DNA of 8,537 nucleotides from Candidatus Scybalomonas excrementavium (GTDB taxonomy: Bacteria; Bacillota; Clostridia; Lachnospirales; Lachnospiraceae). The notes beneath the pieces are model-generated. The model was given only the letters and a program-made list of their open reading frames with translations. It made no database searches and had not been told where the DNA came from. The DNA is taken from the NCBI GenBank assembly GCA_017694765.1, contig JADIML010000048.1, forward strand, positions 1-8,537. Direction: 5' to 3'. This document shows, in pieces, positions 6,348-8,537 of this stretch. The position numbers were made by a program, and so were the translations under genes. Within the stretch, counting starts at the first letter, position 1; every line of letters starts with the position of its first letter.

Positions 6348-7136
6348 ATGATTAAGGCAATTTTTTTTGATATCGATGGAACTTTAGTGAGTTTTCGAAC
6401 TCATGAAATTCCAGAATCTACAAAAATGGCATTACAACAACTAAAAGAAAAAGGAATCAAACTTTTTATAGCAACTGGGCGTTCACCTGCTCAACTAGAT
6501 TTCTTTCAAAATCAAGCAGAGCCTGTTTTTGATGGTTTTATTACAATGAACGGACAGTATTGTTATAATGATAAAGAAGTTATTCGAGAACAATGTTTAG
6601 ATAGACAAGATCTTATTCACTTATTGCCTTATTTAGAAGAGAATCAAGAGATTGGTTCTAGTTTTGTAGAATTGGATTATGTCTATTTCAACCATATGAC
6701 AAAAGGAATTCAAAAGATGTGGGATAGTCTTGGAAAAACAGCACCAAAGTTAAACTTTGATTCTCCAAATCGCGTTTTTGAACATAAAACATATCAATTA
6801 AGCACTTATATTCCAAAGGAAGAAGAAGAAGAATTTTTCAAGTATATGCCAAACTGCAAATCTACGAGATGGCATCCAGATTTTATGGATGTGATTCCAA
6901 AGAATGGTGGAAAAATAGTTGGGATTCAAGCAGTGTGTCAATATTATGGGATAGAGCAAGATGAGATTATGGCATTTGGAGATGGTGGTAATGATATAGA
7001 AATGTTACAATATGCAAACATAGGAGTTGCTATGGGGAATGCCACAGAAGATGTAAAAGCTGTCGCAGATTTTGTAACAAAAGATATTGATGAAGACGGT
7101 ATTTTATTTGGATTAGAGCAGTTTGGAGTATTATAA
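6348..7136 (+). CDS. Cof-type HAD-IIB phosphatase
   Basis: This is a cytoplasmic Mg2+-dependent haloacid dehalogenase superfamily phosphatase of the Cof subfamily, whose members dephosphorylate sugar phosphates, FMN, pyridoxal phosphate and similar small metabolites. All four motifs are present: FFDIDGTL with nucleophile Asp8 and acid/base Asp10; ATGR (42-45) with Thr43; Lys189 in NGGKIVGIQ; and FGDGGNDIEML (210-220) with the metal-binding Asp212 and Asp216. The C2-type cap lies between about residues 80 and 185. The length of 262 is normal and nothing is missing. AAGGAGA (6336-6342) lies 5 bases before the ATG. The stop is 3 bases before the dus-like start, so the two are almost certainly one transcript. 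The true substrate cannot be told from sequence. Confidence 0.93.
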   Translation: MIKAIFFDIDGTLVSFRTHEIPESTKMALQQLKEKGIKLFIATGRSPAQLDFFQNQAEPVFDGFITMNGQYCYNDKEVIREQCLDRQDLIHLLPYLEENQEIGSSFVELDYVYFNHMTKGIQKMWDSLGKTAPKLNFDSPNRVFEHKTYQLSTYIPKEEEEEFFKYMPNCKSTRWHPDFMDVIPKNGGKIVGIQAVCQYYGIEQDEIMAFGDGGNDIEMLQYANIGVAMGNATEDVKAVADFVTKDIDEDGILFGLEQFGVL

Positions 7137-7139
7137 AAT

Positions 7140-8078
7140 ATGAACTATTATTTAGCACCCTTAGAAGGTGTTACAGGATATGTATATCGGAATGCTTATC
7201 ACGAAGTGTTTCATAATATAGATAAATATTTCACACCTTTTTTATCGCCAACTCAGCATAATAAGTTGACATCGAGAGAAAAAAATGATGTCATCCCAGA
7301 ACATAATCAACGCATGTATGTAGTACCACAAATATTAACAAATCAATACGAGTATTTTTTAAACACAGTCAAACAGTTGCAGGCATTTGGATATGAAGAA
7401 GTCAATTTAAACTTGGGCTGTCCGTCTAAAACTGTCGTTACAAAAAAGAAAGGGGCAGGTTTTTTACAAGATCCAAAGCAGCTAGAACAATTTTTAGATG
7501 AAATATTTGAGAAAAGTCCGATTTCTATTTCGATTAAAACAAGAATTGGTATGGAAAGTCCAGAAGAGTTCCCAGTTTTAATGAAGATTTTCAATCAGTA
7601 TCCAGTAAAAGAACTGATTATTCATCCAAGAGTGCAGACGGATTATTATAAAAATATGCCTCATTTAGAAACATATGCCTATGCGAAGGAAGTTGCAACT
7701 ATGCCACTTTGTTATAATGGAGATATTTTTTCTGTAGAAGATTTTAATCGCTACCAGCAACAGTTTCCCGATCAAACAAGTTGGATGTTAGGGAGAGGAA
7801 TCATTGGAAATCCAGCACTGCTCGGTCAGATTATAAATGGAACACTTCCAAACAAAGAAGAATTAAAAAGATTTCATGATAAAATTTATGAAGGATATGA
7901 AGAAACGATATCTGGAGAGAAAAATCTCTTATTTAAAATGAAAGAAATTTGGTTTTATATGGGTAATTTATTTGTAGATAGTCAAAAAGCTATGAAGCAA
8001 ATCAAAAAGGCAACAAAAGCCATACAATATCGTGCAACTGTGGAAAGACTTTTTTTGGAACATGAACTTTCTATATAA
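7140..8078 (+). CDS. tRNA-dihydrouridine synthase family protein
   Basis: This is an FMN-dependent, NADPH-using enzyme that reduces specific uridines in tRNA to dihydrouridine. The N-terminal TIM barrel starts with the FMN-contacting APLEGVTG (6-13). NLNLGCPS (89-96) carries the catalytic Cys94. Other FMN or substrate contacts visible are Gln64, Lys133 and Arg135 in IKTRIG, His162 and Arg164 in IIHPRVQTDYY, NGD (193-195) and MLGRGIIGNPALL (216-228). Residues from about 235 form the helical C-terminal tRNA-binding domain. At 312 residues it is full length. The start lies 3 bases after the upstream stop, with only a distant GGAG (7125-7128, 11 bases away), so translation probably relies on coupling to the HAD gene. 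I cannot assign it to DusA, DusB or DusC, so no symbol is given. Confidence 0.94.
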   Translation: MNYYLAPLEGVTGYVYRNAYHEVFHNIDKYFTPFLSPTQHNKLTSREKNDVIPEHNQRMYVVPQILTNQYEYFLNTVKQLQAFGYEEVNLNLGCPSKTVVTKKKGAGFLQDPKQLEQFLDEIFEKSPISISIKTRIGMESPEEFPVLMKIFNQYPVKELIIHPRVQTDYYKNMPHLETYAYAKEVATMPLCYNGDIFSVEDFNRYQQQFPDQTSWMLGRGIIGNPALLGQIINGTLPNKEELKRFHDKIYEGYEETISGEKNLLFKMKEIWFYMGNLFVDSQKAMKQIKKATKAIQYRATVERLFLEHELSI

Positions 8079-8204
8079 AAGAAGGAGCAAGTATAGAAGA
8101 AAGGAAGAGGCATTGTTTTAGGAGAGAAAAGTTGGTATATAACGTTTCATTTCATGAAGCTAGAAACAGATAGCTAGATATGAAGATTGTTAAAAAAGAA
8201 TCAC

Positions 8205-8233
8205 TTGTATACGAGAAGTAAGCAGTGTATAAT
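8205..8233 (+). promoter_or_regulatory. Promoter of the iron-sulfur oxidoreductase gene
   Basis: TTGTAT (8205-8210) and a perfect TATAAT (8228-8233) are spaced by 17 bases. The start would be near 8240, giving a leader of about 26 bases before ATG 8266. No clear terminator separates it from the dus gene, so read-through is also possible. Confidence 0.65.
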
Positions 8234-8265
8234 GACATACAAATAAAAGAAAGGAAGAAAATTCG

Positions 8266-8537
8266 ATGTCTTTTCACATTAAAGATGAAGCAGAGCGTTG
8301 TTTAAATTGTAAAAAACCATTATGTAGACAAGGATGTCCTATTCAGACACCAATTCCAACTATGATAGGAATGTTAAAAGAAGGAAAGTTACAAGAAGCA
8401 GGGGAAATGTTATTTGAAAACAACCCAATGTCGTTAGTATGTTCGTTAGTATGCGATCATGAAAAACAGTGTGAAGGTAACTGTGTTCTTGGGAAAAAAG
8501 GAAATTCTGTGTATGTAAGCACAATTGAACATTATAT
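8266..8537 (+). CDS. Glutamate synthase small-subunit-like FeS/FAD oxidoreductase (N-terminal part)
   Basis: The first 90 codons of a gene that continues past the window end. The N-terminus is the iron-sulfur domain shared by the glutamate synthase beta subunit, dihydropyrimidine dehydrogenase and related NADPH-dependent flavoproteins. It shows two four-cysteine sets. Cys12, 15, 20 and 24 lie in CLNCKKPLCRQGCPIQTPIP, and Cys59, 63, 69 and 73 lie in CSLVCDHEKQCEGNC. Each would hold a 4Fe-4S cluster that passes electrons between NADPH/FAD and a partner. The FAD and NAD(P) binding domains expected after about residue 130 lie outside the window. AAGGAAG (8251-8257) lies 8 bases before the ATG, and a consensus-like promoter precedes it. 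Whether it pairs with a glutamate synthase large subunit, or acts in another electron-transfer complex such as NfnB-type bifurcation, cannot be seen here. Confidence 0.9.
   Translation, partial: MSFHIKDEAERCLNCKKPLCRQGCPIQTPIPTMIGMLKEGKLQEAGEMLFENNPMSLVCSLVCDHEKQCEGNCVLGKKGNSVYVSTIEHY

Noticed and set aside
8079..8204. A search for a terminator after the dus gene, including GTTTC/GAAAC near 8139-8165.
   Set aside because: The stem is only 5 bp and no T run follows it, so no terminator is annotated.

Overview
The window looks like the chromosome of a low-GC, anaerobic Firmicute of class Clostridia, probably Lachnospiraceae or a close relative. This rests on the strong A/T bias, the GGAG-type ribosome binding sites, the consensus-like TTGnnn/TATAAT promoters and the protein families present. 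The species cannot be named from the sequence alone.

Region 1 (1-5311, + strand) is the accessory part. After a very AT-rich leader come two tandem paralogous regulators of 640 and 634 residues. Each is a double unit: an N-terminal XRE-type helix-turn-helix followed by TPR-like helices, then a second, more divergent helix-turn-helix (near residues 323-380 and 307-365) followed by more TPR-like helices. The first HTH is almost identical in the two proteins, down to synonymous sites. About 100 bases downstream on the same strand lies a choloylglycine hydrolase / penicillin V acylase family enzyme (Ntn hydrolase) with all core catalytic residues. The layout suggests, but does not prove, a sensing and hydrolysis locus: TPR regulators that may bind a small ligand or peptide, and an amidase for N-acyl amides such as bile salts or N-acyl amino acids.

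Region 2 (5312-6347) is a boundary. A perfect 14-bp inverted repeat forms a probable two-way terminator between the hydrolase gene and a convergent tspO-like gene (5474-5938, - strand). Between tspO and the next gene is a 409-base stretch with no intact long gene. It holds a recognisable 50-codon fragment of an Rpn-family PD-(D/E)XK nuclease/transposase, apparently a decayed mobile-type gene, and then a good promoter.

Region 3 (6269-8537, + strand) looks like ordinary chromosome. A Cof-type HAD phosphatase and a tRNA-dihydrouridine synthase are spaced 3 bases apart and probably co-transcribed. A well-formed promoter then drives the start of an iron-sulfur/FAD oxidoreductase related to the glutamate synthase small subunit, which runs off the window end.

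The most unusual items are the tandem double-HTH regulators with their conserved first reading head and their adjacent amidase, the 18-residue extension in front of the amidase's catalytic cysteine, and the unannotated Rpn remnant.
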